Below, in pieces: positions 7,563-14,741 of a stretch of DNA of 16,694 nt (its first letter is position 1; each line of letters opens with the position of its first letter). The notes beneath the pieces are model-generated. The model was not told where the DNA came from. It did no database searches and saw only the letters and a list, made by a program, of their open reading frames with translations. The stretch lies in NCBI GenBank assembly GCA_947169005.1, contig CAMVOG010000018.1, forward strand, positions 1 to 16,694, read 5' to 3'. The position numbers and the translations under genes are program-made. Source of the stretch: an uncultured Clostridia bacterium (GTDB taxonomy: Bacteria > Bacillota > Clostridia > Oscillospirales > Oscillospiraceae).

Positions 7563-7617
7563 GATGCCTTCTACCCCTCTCGGTGATAAATTTGAACAGG
7601 TTCAGCTTTATGCTCCT

Positions 7618-7646
7618 ATTGTATATGTCCGAAGGTCATTTGTCAA
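7618..7646 (-). promoter_or_regulatory. Sigma-A promoter of fhs
   Basis: Minus-strand TTGACA (7646-7641), 17-nt spacer, TACAAT (7623-7618). The predicted transcript start near 7611 leaves a leader of about 48 nt, too short for a tetrahydrofolate riboswitch. Confidence 0.85.
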
Positions 7647-7929
7647 TTGGCTTATCCTACAGTAAATGCCTAAAGAACCCGCCTTTCTTCTATGGAAAAA
7701 CACGACCAAGGGCATACGCTATTATAATAAACAAAAACCGGGCTTCTGTCCAGCCCAAAGAGCGCTTTTTTTCCACTTTTTTTCTTTTGGGGAGCCTGGG
7801 CGCTTCCCTGCCTCCCAATCAAAGCGGCAGGGCAAAAAGCCCTTGCGCTTTTGGGGGAATAGTGCTAAGATAAGGAAAGAGGACCCGGCGAAAGCCATTC
7901 CCATACATCAAATGAAAGGATCGATACCA
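7647..7929. other. Intergenic region between divergent fhs and cupin genes
   Basis: AT-richer than its surroundings. It contains the cupin promoter (7843-7871) and a small hairpin (GGGCT 7740-7744 with AGCCC 7752-7756) that, read on the minus strand, is followed by GGTTTTT. Homopolymer T tracts lie at 7765-7772 and 7777-7783. An open plus-strand frame runs through it into the cupin but has no ribosome site or coding character. I see no RNA gene or mobile element here. Confidence 0.6.
7843..7871 (+). promoter_or_regulatory. Putative extended -10 promoter of the cupin gene
   Basis: TGCTAAGAT (7863-7871) is an extended -10 element (TGn before a TAAGAT hexamer) with a weak TTGCGC -35 at 7843-7848 and a 17-nt spacer. 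It is the best match upstream of the only plus-strand gene and would give a leader of about 50 nt. Confidence 0.55.
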
Positions 7930-8280
7930 ATGAGCTACAAGGTCACTATGAAGAACGAAGCCGTTCAGTATGAGGCTCCCGGCCATTTTGAGTGCAAGAC
8001 CACCCGCCTGCACAACCCCGCCGACGTGAACGAGGGCACCATCGTGATGGGCCTGTCCCACTTCCTGCCCGGCGGCGGCGCCAACATGGCTCCCGCGAAG
8101 TTCGAGATGGTCTACTACATCCAGAAGGGCGAGATGACCGTTTCTCTTGACGACGGCAAGGACTACGTCCTCCATGCCGGCGACAGCCTGCACTTCGGCC
8201 CCGGCACCGGCCGCGCCTGCAAGAACACCGGCTGCGACTGCGCCGAGATGATCACCGTTATGATCAAGCCCCAGGCGTAA
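7930..8280 (+). CDS. Small single-domain cupin lacking the usual metal ligands
   Basis: A 116-residue single cupin barrel, function unknown. The start is the ATG of MSYKVTMKNE, with an AAAGGA-type site 10 nt before it; the in-frame upstream extension lacks coding character. The cupin core is FLPGGGANMAPAKFEMVYYI (45-64) and HAGDSLHFGPGTGRACKNTG (82-101). In classical cupins these positions read G(x5)HxH(x3)E(x6)G and PxGxxH; here the histidine positions are Ala54 and Ala56, the ligand Glu position is Met60 (Glu59 is adjacent) and the second-motif His is Arg95. I infer a non-metal small-molecule binding or isomerase-type role. Codon use is strongly biased to C-ending codons, suggesting good expression. 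It lies divergent from fhs and ends in its own terminator. Confidence 0.85.
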   Translation: MSYKVTMKNEAVQYEAPGHFECKTTRLHNPADVNEGTIVMGLSHFLPGGGANMAPAKFEMVYYIQKGEMTVSLDDGKDYVLHAGDSLHFGPGTGRACKNTGCDCAEMITVMIKPQA

Positions 8281-8298
8281 GCAACAAGGCACAAGTAA

Positions 8299-8331
8299 CC
8301 CCCGGCGGAACGCTCCGTCGGGGGCTTTTTT
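8299..8331 (+). terminator. Rho-independent terminator of the cupin gene
   Basis: An 11-bp stem with one G-T pair (CCCCCGGCGGA 8299-8309 with TCCGTCGGGGG 8314-8324) and a 4-nt loop is followed by CTTTTTT to 8331. The end of the T run overlaps the stop codon (8332-8330) of the convergent toxin gene. Confidence 0.93.
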
Positions 8332-8656
8332 ATGTCTGCTCACCGTTTTCTCCAAACAGGATGGCAAGATAATCCATGCGCCCGTCCAGAATACGGACGA
8401 CCTCCACCTGTTTTGATTGGACCTCGTAAAAAATCAGCTGTTTTGCCGCCACAAAATAACGCAGCTCCGTATCCAGCTCCTCAAAGCGGCCGCGCAGCGC
8501 AGGCCCCATGTAAGGCTGCTTTTTCAGCAAAGAGCAGGTCTCCAAAACCGTCTTTTTCAGTTTTTTCGCCGCAGCCGGGTTTCCCAGGGTAGTCTCGATA
8601 TAGCCTGCCGTTTCCTGCAGGTCCCGCAGTGCGGCGGGTCTGAACACCAGCTTCAT
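8330..8656 (-). CDS. RelE/ParE family toxin of a type II toxin-antitoxin system
   Basis: Basic 108-residue protein with the ParE/RelE plant-and-bacteria toxin pattern: MKLVFRPAALRDLQETAGYI at the N-terminus and the core strands LIFYEVQSKQVEVVRILDGR followed by MDYLAILFG (residues about 78-104). The RILDGR...DYxxILF motif is typical of the ParE-like branch. Whether it cleaves mRNA (RelE) or poisons gyrase (ParE) cannot be read from the sequence. Its ATG overlaps the antitoxin stop as ATGA, the usual translational coupling. Its stop codon lies in the T tract of the convergent cupin terminator, so no spacer separates the two genes. Confidence 0.9.
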   Translation of the reverse strand: MKLVFRPAALRDLQETAGYIETTLGNPAAAKKLKKTVLETCSLLKKQPYMGPALRGRFEELDTELRYFVAAKQLIFYEVQSKQVEVVRILDGRMDYLAILFGENGEQT

Positions 8657-8958
8657 TCCTGCTCGACCCCTAAAAGCCGATAGGCCTCTTCCTCCCCGAT
8701 GGGCTGCCCGGAGCTTTTCCCGGCCTCCAGCTCAGCGACCAGGCGTTTCAGCGCGTTGGCGCGGGCCAACTCAGCATTTTCTGCCGTGACTGGAAAGGGA
8801 AAACCGCCGGTCCGCAGGGATTGCTGAATAAAAATATGAATAGCTTGGGTCAGTGTCAGCCCACATTTTTCATAGACCGCCTCTGCCTCCCGCCGAATCT
8901 CAGGATTGATGCGGAAATGAAAGCTGTCGGTCTTGGGGGCCATCGTTACTCTTTCCAT
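8653..8958 (-). CDS. RelB/DinJ family antitoxin
   Basis: A 101-residue antitoxin. The ribbon-helix-helix DNA-binding segment is TDSFHFRINPEIRREAEAVY followed by EKCGLTLTQAIHIFIQQSLR, characteristic of RelB/DinJ; the C-terminal part (ENAELARANALKRLVAELEA and onward) is the expected toxin-wrapping tail. I choose the ATG of MERVTMAPKT because GGGAGG lies 8 nt upstream; a second ATG five codons later is possible. The open frame extends 16 codons further upstream, past the ribosome site. It should repress its own promoter together with the toxin, which fits the large palindrome at the -35 box. Confidence 0.92.
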   Translation of the reverse strand: MERVTMAPKTDSFHFRINPEIRREAEAVYEKCGLTLTQAIHIFIQQSLRTGGFPFPVTAENAELARANALKRLVAELEAGKSSGQPIGEEEAYRLLGVEQE

Positions 8959-8990
8959 CAAATTCGCCTCCCGGCTGGTGAACTGCATAC

Positions 8991-9019
8991 AGTATACCCC
9001 AAACACACAGAAAAGTCAA
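8991..9019 (-). promoter_or_regulatory. Promoter of the toxin-antitoxin operon
   Basis: Minus-strand TTGACT (9019-9014), 17-nt spacer, TATACT (8996-8991), each 5 of 6 to consensus. The -35 box lies within one arm of the palindrome at 9011-9057, so anything bound there would compete with RNA polymerase. Confidence 0.85.
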
Positions 9020-9057
9020 TAGTATGTAGCACAATGTGCTACATACTATTGACTTTT
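9011..9057. repeat. 47-nt perfect palindrome: candidate TA operator and pyr terminator
   Basis: Two 23-nt arms (9011-9033 and 9035-9057) are exact reverse complements around a single central A at 9034. The inner part TATGTAGCAC / GTGCTACATA has operator-like dyad symmetry. It overlaps the TA -35 box and begins five bases after the pyrI stop. As RNA on the minus strand it forms a long AT-rich stem ending in TTTT, a plausible if weak terminator for the pyr operon. The symmetry is certain; both roles are inferred. Confidence 0.85.
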
Positions 9058-9061
9058 TGCT

Positions 9062-9484
9062 TTACTCCCTCTGTGCCTTGTGGTCGCAGTAGATGCAGCG
9101 GTAAACGCCTTTTTCCTCGTCCGCCAGGCGGAAGCGCTGGGGCAGCTCCTGCTCCACGGAGCTGATGCAGCGCGGATTCTTGCAGCGGATAACGCCGTGG
9201 AGCTCCCGGGGCAGGCGCAGCTTGCGCTTTTCGATAATGGCCCCCTCCTTCACGGTGTTGACGGTGATGCCGGGGTCCAGATAGCCCAGCACGTCCAGGT
9301 CCAGGTCAATGAGGGCGTCGATCTTGATGATATCTTTCTTTTCGGTCTTGGAGCTGGAGGCGTTTTTGATGACGGCCACAGAGCAGTCCAGCTTGTCCAG
9401 GCCCAGGAAGTTATAGATGGCCATAGCCGTGCCGGCCTTGATGTGGTCGATCACATAGCCGTTGCGAATGGAATCGATATTCAC
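9062..9484 (-). CDS. pyrI: Aspartate carbamoyltransferase regulatory subunit
   Basis: Regulatory subunit of ATCase, 140 residues. The N-terminal nucleotide-binding domain begins MNIDSIRNGYVIDHIKAGTA, and the C-terminal zinc domain carries four cysteines in CKNPRC and CIYC plus the expected spacing, so it should bind zinc and contact PyrB. It starts with GTG immediately after the pyrB TGA, with GGAGG 8 nt upstream inside pyrB. The order pyrB-pyrI implies a PyrB6-PyrI6-type, allosterically controlled enzyme. Last gene of the operon; a long palindrome follows. Confidence 0.96.
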   Translation of the reverse strand: MNIDSIRNGYVIDHIKAGTAMAIYNFLGLDKLDCSVAVIKNASSSKTEKKDIIKIDALIDLDLDVLGYLDPGITVNTVKEGAIIEKRKLRLPRELHGVIRCKNPRCISSVEQELPQRFRLADEEKGVYRCIYCDHKAQRE

Positions 9485-10396
9485 TCACTCCACCTCCAGC
9501 AGCATCATAATAAGGGCCATGCGGATATACTTGCCGCAGAGGACCTGCTTGAAGTAACAGGCGCGGGGATCGCTGTCCACAGCGGTAGAGATCTCGTTGA
9601 CGCGGGGCAGCGGGTGTAGGATCGCCAGATCCTCCTTGGCGGTGCGCAGCTTCTCGGGCGTCAGAATATAGCTGTCCTTGAGGCGGATATAGTCGGCCTC
9701 GTTGAAGAAGCGCTCCCGCTGCACGCGGGTCATGTACAGCACGTCCAGCTCCGGCATGGCTTCCTCCAGGGAGCGGGTCTCCCGATAGGGGATATTGCTT
9801 TTCTGAATGTCCTGCTGGACGTAGTCCGGGATCGTCAGCTCCTCGGGGCTGATCATCACAAAGCGGATGCCCTCATAGCGGGAGAGAGCCCCGATGAGGG
9901 AATGGACCGTGCGGCCAAACATGAGGTCACCGCAGAGGCCGACGGTCATGTTCCCCAGGCGGCCCTTGACGCGGCTGATGGTGAGAAGGTCCGTCAGGGT
10001 CTGGGTGGGGTGCTTGTGCCCCCCGTCCCCGGCGTTGATGACGGGGATGGAGGCGGCCATGGAGGCCACCAGGGGCGCACCCTCCTTGGGGTGCCGCATG
10101 GCGATGATATCCGCGAAGCAGCTCACGGTGCGGGCCGTATCCGCCACGCTCTCCCCCTTGGCGGCGGAGCTGGAGGCTGCCTCGGAAAAGCCGATGACTG
10201 AGCCGCCCAGCTCCAGCATGGCGGACTCGAAGCTGAGGCGGGTGCGGGTGGAGGGCTCATAAAAGAGGGTCGCCAGCTTTTTGCGCCTGCACTTCTCGGC
10301 GTATTTATCCGGATTCGCCATAATGTCGTTGGCGACGTCGATCAGATGCTCGATCTCCTGGGTGGAGAGGTCCTGTATGTCGATCAGATGTCTCAT
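9485..10396 (-). CDS. pyrB: Aspartate carbamoyltransferase catalytic subunit
   Basis: Transfers the carbamoyl group from carbamoyl phosphate to aspartate, the first committed pyrimidine step; 303 residues, full length. Visible are the carbamoyl-phosphate loop EPSTRTRLSFESAM (47-60), the lysine loop SSSAAKGES (75-83, Lys80), RHPKEG (101-106) and HPTQTLTDLLTI (129-140). The ATG overlaps the pyrE stop as ATGA and the stop abuts the pyrI GTG, so translation is coupled on both sides. Length and partner identify the PyrI-dependent bacterial class. Confidence 0.97.
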   Translation of the reverse strand: MRHLIDIQDLSTQEIEHLIDVANDIMANPDKYAEKCRRKKLATLFYEPSTRTRLSFESAMLELGGSVIGFSEAASSSAAKGESVADTARTVSCFADIIAMRHPKEGAPLVASMAASIPVINAGDGGHKHPTQTLTDLLTISRVKGRLGNMTVGLCGDLMFGRTVHSLIGALSRYEGIRFVMISPEELTIPDYVQQDIQKSNIPYRETRSLEEAMPELDVLYMTRVQRERFFNEADYIRLKDSYILTPEKLRTAKEDLAILHPLPRVNEISTAVDSDPRACYFKQVLCGKYIRMALIMMLLEVE

Positions 10397-11049
10397 GCTT
10401 TGGCTCCGTTCTCCGCGAGGTAAGCCCGGATGCGGTCAACGTGCTCCTTATTGGCCGGGTCCTCCTCCAGATAGCTGAGGATATCGTACACGTCCACCAC
10501 GCTGTAGACGGGGAATCCGTAGGTCTCCGTGATCTCGGCGGTGGCGGATTTTTCCGTTTTGCCCTTCTCCCGGCGGTCCACCATGACGAAGGCGGCGGCT
10601 ACCTTCACGCCCTCCAGGGGAGCCAGGTTCTCCATGCTCTCCCGAATGGCGGTGCCGGCGGTAACGACGTCCTCGGTGATGACGACCTCCTCCCCTGCCT
10701 TGGGCACGTAGCCCACGAAGATGCCGCCCTCGCCGTGGTCCTTCGCCTCCTTGCGGTTGAAGAAGAAAGGCAGGTCCAGGCCTTCCGCGGCCAGGGCGGA
10801 GGCCAGGGACACGGCGATGGAAATGCCCTTATAGGCGGGCCCGTAAAGGACAGCCTGCTTTTTGCCCAGCCGCTCCAGGTAGGCCTTGGCGTAAAACTCC
10901 CCCAGGCGGCGAACCTGGGCGCCGGTCTTGATCTCCCCGGCGTTGATGAAGTACGGGATGCGCCGCCCGCTCTTGGCGATAAAGTCACCGAATTTCAGCA
11001 CACCGGCGGACTCCAGAAACTGAATGAACTCTCTTTTGTACTGCTCCAT
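10393..11049 (-). CDS. pyrE: Orotate phosphoribosyltransferase
   Basis: Joins orotate to PRPP to make OMP; 218 residues, normal length. The PRPP-binding loop is VVITEDVVTAGTAIRE (122-137), the catalytic flexible loop NRKEAKDHGEGG (98-109), and the N-terminal ALKFGDF-like segment is GVLKFGDFIAKSGRRIPYF. AAAGGAG lies close upstream of the ATG and overlaps the end of the second copy of a tandem 18-bp repeat. It is the only internal pyr gene with a real spacer (54 nt) before it, so its translation is less tightly coupled to the upstream genes. Confidence 0.97.
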   Translation of the reverse strand: MEQYKREFIQFLESAGVLKFGDFIAKSGRRIPYFINAGEIKTGAQVRRLGEFYAKAYLERLGKKQAVLYGPAYKGISIAVSLASALAAEGLDLPFFFNRKEAKDHGEGGIFVGYVPKAGEEVVITEDVVTAGTAIRESMENLAPLEGVKVAAAFVMVDRREKGKTEKSATAEITETYGFPVYSVVDVYDILSYLEEDPANKEHVDRIRAYLAENGAKA

Positions 11050-11058
11050 AGCTTCTCC

Positions 11059-11094
11059 TTTAACGTATATATAGAATTTAACGTATATATAGAA
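11059..11094. repeat. Two perfect tandem copies of an 18-bp AT-rich unit
   Basis: The unit TTTAACGTATATATAGAA occurs at 11059-11076 and again at 11077-11094 without a gap or mismatch, in the pyrF-pyrE spacer. The copy nearer pyrE carries part of the pyrE Shine-Dalgarno on the minus strand. No good promoter is formed with upstream sequence. It may be a slippage product or a spacer-length adjustment. Confidence 0.95.
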
Positions 11095-11103
11095 TATGGC
11101 TGC

Positions 11104-11802
11104 TCAATCCACGAAATCGCGCAGACAGCGCTCATAGGCCGCCAACGGGTCCTCGGCCCGGGTGATGGGGCGGCCCACCACGATATAATCCGAGCCCAGC
11201 TCCTTTGCCTTGGCCGGGGTGGTCACGCGGCTCTGGTCCCCCTTCTCTGAGTCGGCAAAGCGGATGCCGGGGGTAACGGTAACGAAGCTCCGCCCCACCT
11301 TCTCATGGACCAGGCCCGCCTCCAGAGGAGAGCAGACCACGCCGTCCAGGCCGGAGGCGGCGGCGTTGGCCGCATAGCGCTCCACCACCTGGGGCATGGG
11401 CTTTTCGATCAGCGGCTCCCGCTCCATCAGCTCCTGGGAGGTGGAGGTGAGCTGGGTAACGGCGATGAGCAGCGGGTGCTTGCCCTCCTGGCCCGTCAGG
11501 CCCTCCAGCGCCGCCTTCATCATCAGGCTGCCACCGGCGGCGTGGACGTTCACCATGTCCACCCCCAGGCCCGCCAGCACCTTCATGGCGGAGCCCACGG
11601 TATTGGGGATATCGTGGAGCTTCAGATCCAGAAAGATGCGGAAGCCCCGGCTTTTCAGCTCCCGCACGAAGGCGGGACCTTCGGCGTAATAGAGCTCCAT
11701 GCCGATCTTCAAAAAGGGGTCCCTCCCCCGAAAGGGCTCCAAAAAGCGCAGCGTATTCTCCCCGGAGGGAAAGTCGCAGGCGATGATAACGTCTTTACCC
11801 AT
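11104..11802 (-). CDS. pyrF: Orotidine 5'-phosphate decarboxylase
   Basis: Decarboxylates OMP to UMP; 232 residues, a typical group I enzyme. The catalytic motif DLKLHDIPNT (59-68) supplies the Asp59-Lys61-Asp64 array, and the C-terminal GSDYIVVGRPITRAEDP binds phosphate. The ATG overlaps the end of pyrD by 8 nt, and GGAGG stands 8 nt upstream inside pyrD. Sits between pyrD and pyrE, so the last three chemical steps of the pathway are adjacent. Confidence 0.97.
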   Translation of the reverse strand: MGKDVIIACDFPSGENTLRFLEPFRGRDPFLKIGMELYYAEGPAFVRELKSRGFRIFLDLKLHDIPNTVGSAMKVLAGLGVDMVNVHAAGGSLMMKAALEGLTGQEGKHPLLIAVTQLTSTSQELMEREPLIEKPMPQVVERYAANAAASGLDGVVCSPLEAGLVHEKVGRSFVTVTPGIRFADSEKGDQSRVTTPAKAKELGSDYIVVGRPITRAEDPLAAYERCLRDFVD

Positions 11803-12712
11803 TGTGCGCGCCTCCTATGATCTCTTCTAAGCTCTCGATGCCCAGCTTTTCCATTTCCGCGGGCAGCGACTCAATGATTTTTTTGCAGGCGAAGGGGTCC
11901 ACCAGATTGGCCGCGCCCACCTGCACCGCCGTGGCGCCCGCCAGCAGCATTTCGATCACGTCCGCCGCCGAGCTGACGCCGCCCATGCCCATGATGGGCA
12001 GCTTGACGGCCTCATAGACCTCCCAGACCATGCGCAGGGCCACCGGGAACACCGCCGGGCCGGAGAAGCCGCCCTTCACGTTGGCAATGACGGGGCGGCG
12101 GCGCTTCAAGTCGATGCGCATGCCCAGCAGCGTATTGATAAGGCTGATGCCGTCGGCCCCTGCCTCCGCGCAGGCGGCGGCGATGGCAACGATGCTGGTC
12201 ACGTTGGGCGTCAGCTTCACGAAGAGGGGCTTTTTCGTGACGGCCCGCACGGCCTTCGTCACCTCATAGGCGCTCTTCGCCTCGGTGCCGAAGCTCATGC
12301 CCCCGTTGTGGACGTTGGGGCAGGAGATATTCAGCTCGATAAGACCGATCTGCTCAGCCTTGTCCGCCTTCTCCACGCAGGTCACGTATTCGTCGATGGC
12401 AAAGCCGCTGATGTTGGCGATGGCGGGCTTGCGGAAAACCTTGGCCAGCCGGGGCAGCTCCTCGGAAAGCACCGCGTCGATGCCCGGATTCTGCAGGCCC
12501 ACGGAGTTGATGAGGCCCGCCGTACACTCCGCGATACGGGGGGTGGGGTTGCCGAAGCGAGGGGCCAGGGTCGTGCCCTTCAAGGAGATGGAGCCCAGGA
12601 TATTGATATCGTAGAGCTCGGCAAATTCATAGCCGAAGCCGAAGGTCCCGCTGGCGGGGATCACGGGATTATCCAGCCGCAGACCCGCCAGATCCACCGA
12701 CGTATTCACCAC
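11795..12712 (-). CDS. pyrD: Dihydroorotate dehydrogenase, class 1B catalytic subunit
   Basis: FMN enzyme oxidising dihydroorotate to orotate in the cytosol, 305 residues. Class 1B is shown by the cysteine base Cys131 in ELNISCPNVHNGGMSFG and by the adjacent pyrK electron-transfer subunit. SGTFGFGYEF (21-30), LKGTTLAPRFGNP (44-56) and VGAANLVDPF are usual family segments. Translation begins at one of two consecutive GTG codons (12712 or 12709); a GGGGGAG site is 5 or 8 nt upstream, which slightly favours the second. The gene overlaps the end of pyrK by 7 nt and pyrF by 8 nt. Confidence 0.97.
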   Translation of the reverse strand: MVNTSVDLAGLRLDNPVIPASGTFGFGYEFAELYDINILGSISLKGTTLAPRFGNPTPRIAECTAGLINSVGLQNPGIDAVLSEELPRLAKVFRKPAIANISGFAIDEYVTCVEKADKAEQIGLIELNISCPNVHNGGMSFGTEAKSAYEVTKAVRAVTKKPLFVKLTPNVTSIVAIAAACAEAGADGISLINTLLGMRIDLKRRRPVIANVKGGFSGPAVFPVALRMVWEVYEAVKLPIMGMGGVSSAADVIEMLLAGATAVQVGAANLVDPFACKKIIESLPAEMEKLGIESLEEIIGGAHNG

Positions 12713-13440
12713 AGGAGCTCCCCCCTTTCAAAGACCGGCCCGTCCTTGCAGACGCGGCGGGCTCCGCTCTTCGTTTCAATGCTGCAGCCCATGCAGGCCC
12801 CGAAGCCGCAGCCCATCCGCTCCTCCAGGCTGAACTGCCCGGGGCAGTCCGCTGCCCCGTAGACGGCCTTCATCATGGGCAGGGGCCCGCAGCAGAAGAG
12901 GTAATCCGGCGCATCGGCAAGGCGCGACAGGGCCTCGGTCACAAAGCCCTTGAGGCCGCTGCTGCCGTCCACCGTCGTCACCAGGACCTCCAGGCCGAGG
13001 GCGTGGAAATCCTCTGCCAGGAAGATTTCCGCCGATTCGTTGAAGCCGAGGCAGACCGCGGGCTTCTTCCCTGCCCGCAGGAGCTCCTTCGCCAGCAGGT
13101 ACAGGGGCGCGACGCCCGCGCCGCCGCCCACCAGAACAGGGCGCTCCCCGCACTTCGTGAGATCGAAGCCGTTGCCCAGGCCCGTGAGCAGGTCCAGCTC
13201 CTCCCCAGCTCTCAGCCGGGACATGGCCTCGGTGCCGCCGCCCACGAGCTTGTAGACGAGGGTCAGCCGCTCTCTCTCTGCGTCACAGACAGAGATGGGC
13301 CGCCGCAGGTAAAAGCCGGGGATGCTAATATTGACGAACTGTCCTGGCCGGGAAACCGCGCAGGGCCCTTCCAGCCGCAGCCGCCAGGTGTTCTTCGCCA
13401 GGGGGACGTTTTCCGTCACCCTCATTTTGCATTGCTTCAC
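12706..13440 (-). CDS. pyrK: Dihydroorotate dehydrogenase electron transfer subunit
   Basis: Iron-sulfur flavoprotein that passes electrons from class 1B PyrD to NAD; 244 residues. FAD is bound by RRPISVCD (46-53) and GGGTEAMSRL, NAD by VLVGGGAGVAPLY (102-114). The 2Fe-2S cluster is coordinated by Cys211, Cys216, Cys219 and Cys231 (CGFGACMGC ... VCKDGP). It starts with GTG that overlaps the pyrC stop (GTGA), with GGAGG 7 nt upstream; an ATG five codons on is a poorer alternative. Four-base and seven-base overlaps link it to pyrC and pyrD. Confidence 0.96.
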   Translation of the reverse strand: MKQCKMRVTENVPLAKNTWRLRLEGPCAVSRPGQFVNISIPGFYLRRPISVCDAERERLTLVYKLVGGGTEAMSRLRAGEELDLLTGLGNGFDLTKCGERPVLVGGGAGVAPLYLLAKELLRAGKKPAVCLGFNESAEIFLAEDFHALGLEVLVTTVDGSSGLKGFVTEALSRLADAPDYLFCCGPLPMMKAVYGAADCPGQFSLEERMGCGFGACMGCSIETKSGARRVCKDGPVFERGELLW

Positions 13441-14705
13441 GCCTCCGCCTCCTTCCAGACGATCTCCCCGCCGCAGAGGGTCATGAGGCAGCGGCCACAG
13501 ACCCGCTCCCCCGCAAAGGGGGTGGCGCGGCCCTTGGAGAGAAATTCCTCCGGGTCCACGAGATAGTCCCGGTCCAGATCAAAAAGGGTCAGGTCCGCCG
13601 CGGCGCCCTCGTTCAAGTCCCCGCCGATTCCGAAGCGGCGGCAGGGGGCGTCGTGCATCAGCTCCAGCAGACGCTCCAGGGGCACGACGCCGCCCCGCAC
13701 CAGGGCGGTATAGGCGGCGGCGAAGGCCGTTTCCAGGCCCACGACGCCCATGGCGGAGCCCGCCAGGCCCTTACTCTTTTCCTCGGCGCTGTGGGGGGCG
13801 TGGTCCGTGGCGAGCACGTCCACGGTCCCGTCAGCAATACCGGCCAGCAGGTCTTCCCGGTCCTTGGGGCTCCGCAGGGGCGGATTCATCTTGAAGCGTC
13901 CCTCCTCCCGGAGGTCCAGGTCCGTAAACCACAGGTAGTGCTGGCCCGTCTCGCAGCTTACGTCCACGCCGCTTTTCTTCGCCTGGCGGATCAGCTCCAC
14001 GCTCTCCTTGCAGGAGATATGGCAGACGTGATAGGCGCAGCCCGTTTCCGCCGCCAGCTCCAGGTCCCGCTCGATCTGCCGCCACTCGCTTTCGGAGCAG
14101 ATGCCCCGGTGGCCGTGGGCGCGGGCGTAGTCCCCGTCGTGGATATAACCGCCCCGCAGCAGCTCGTCCACCTCACAATGGGCGGCGATGAGCTTGCCCA
14201 GGCGCTTGGCCTCCTCCATGGCCTCCCGCATGAGGCCCCGGTCCTGCACGCCGTTCCCGTCGTCGGAGAAGGCCACGACCTTGTCCGCCATGCCCGCCAG
14301 GTCCGCCAGCTTCTCCCCTTTGCGGCCCAGGGTGATGGTCCCGTAGGGGTGCAGCCGGATCGCCGCATCCCGGCGAATGAGGGCAAGCTCCTCCTCCAGG
14401 TTCGCGGGACCGTCCGGGGCCGGGGAGAGATTCGGCATGGGGCACACGTCCGTGAAGCCGCCACGCGCCGCGGCCCGGGAGCCCGTCAGGATCGTCTCTT
14501 TATAAGAAAAGCCCGGCTCACGGAAATGCACATGCACGTCCGCCAAGCCGGGAAACAGGTGCTTGCCGCCGCAGTCAATTTCCGCGCAGCCGGGAAAAAC
14601 GACCCCCGAGGCCGGAAAGGAAACAAGGCCGGAGCGAACGGCCAGGTCCCCGCGGAAAAAGCGTCCGCCGGAATAGATCGTCGCGTTCTTCAGCAGCAGG
14701 TCCAT
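13437..14705 (-). CDS. pyrC: Dihydroorotase (class I)
   Basis: Zinc amidohydrolase closing carbamoyl-aspartate to dihydroorotate; 422 residues, as in Gram-positive class I enzymes. Metal and catalytic residues visible are His58 and His60 in DVHVHFREPG (56-65), Asp149 in AFSDDGNG, His176 in AAHCEVD, His229 in YHVCHIS and the catalytic Asp301 in ATDHAPHS. PMPNLSPAPDG (89-99) is the family's substrate segment. The ATG has AAGGAG 10 nt upstream. First gene of the pyr operon, about 30 nt behind the predicted transcript start. Allantoinase or hydantoinase are excluded by context. Confidence 0.97.
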   Translation of the reverse strand: MDLLLKNATIYSGGRFFRGDLAVRSGLVSFPASGVVFPGCAEIDCGGKHLFPGLADVHVHFREPGFSYKETILTGSRAAARGGFTDVCPMPNLSPAPDGPANLEEELALIRRDAAIRLHPYGTITLGRKGEKLADLAGMADKVVAFSDDGNGVQDRGLMREAMEEAKRLGKLIAAHCEVDELLRGGYIHDGDYARAHGHRGICSESEWRQIERDLELAAETGCAYHVCHISCKESVELIRQAKKSGVDVSCETGQHYLWFTDLDLREEGRFKMNPPLRSPKDREDLLAGIADGTVDVLATDHAPHSAEEKSKGLAGSAMGVVGLETAFAAAYTALVRGGVVPLERLLELMHDAPCRRFGIGGDLNEGAAADLTLFDLDRDYLVDPEEFLSKGRATPFAGERVCGRCLMTLCGGEIVWKEAEA

Positions 14706-14741
14706 CGGCTCAGTTCTCCTTTTCCATACACATATTGATTT

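Noticed and set aside
6444..7586. Plus-strand open frame of 380 codons opposite fhs
   Set aside because: Antisense shadow of fhs with no motif and no ribosome site.
7563..7617. Tetrahydrofolate riboswitch in the fhs leader
   Set aside because: The leader predicted from the promoter is about 48 nt and shows no multi-stem aptamer.
7666..7929. N-terminal extension of the cupin frame
   Set aside because: The extension is read through AT-rich intergenic sequence with T tracts and the cupin promoter, and the cupin's own ATG has a ribosome site.
13653..14738. Plus-strand open frame of 361 codons opposite pyrC
   Set aside because: Antisense to a dihydroorotase with complete active-site residues; no independent coding evidence.
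14706..14741. PyrR-type attenuator ahead of pyrC
   Set aside because: The predicted leader is about 30 nt with no terminator hairpin; the nearby terminator at 14805-14833 lies upstream of the pyr promoter and belongs to the 6S-like RNA.
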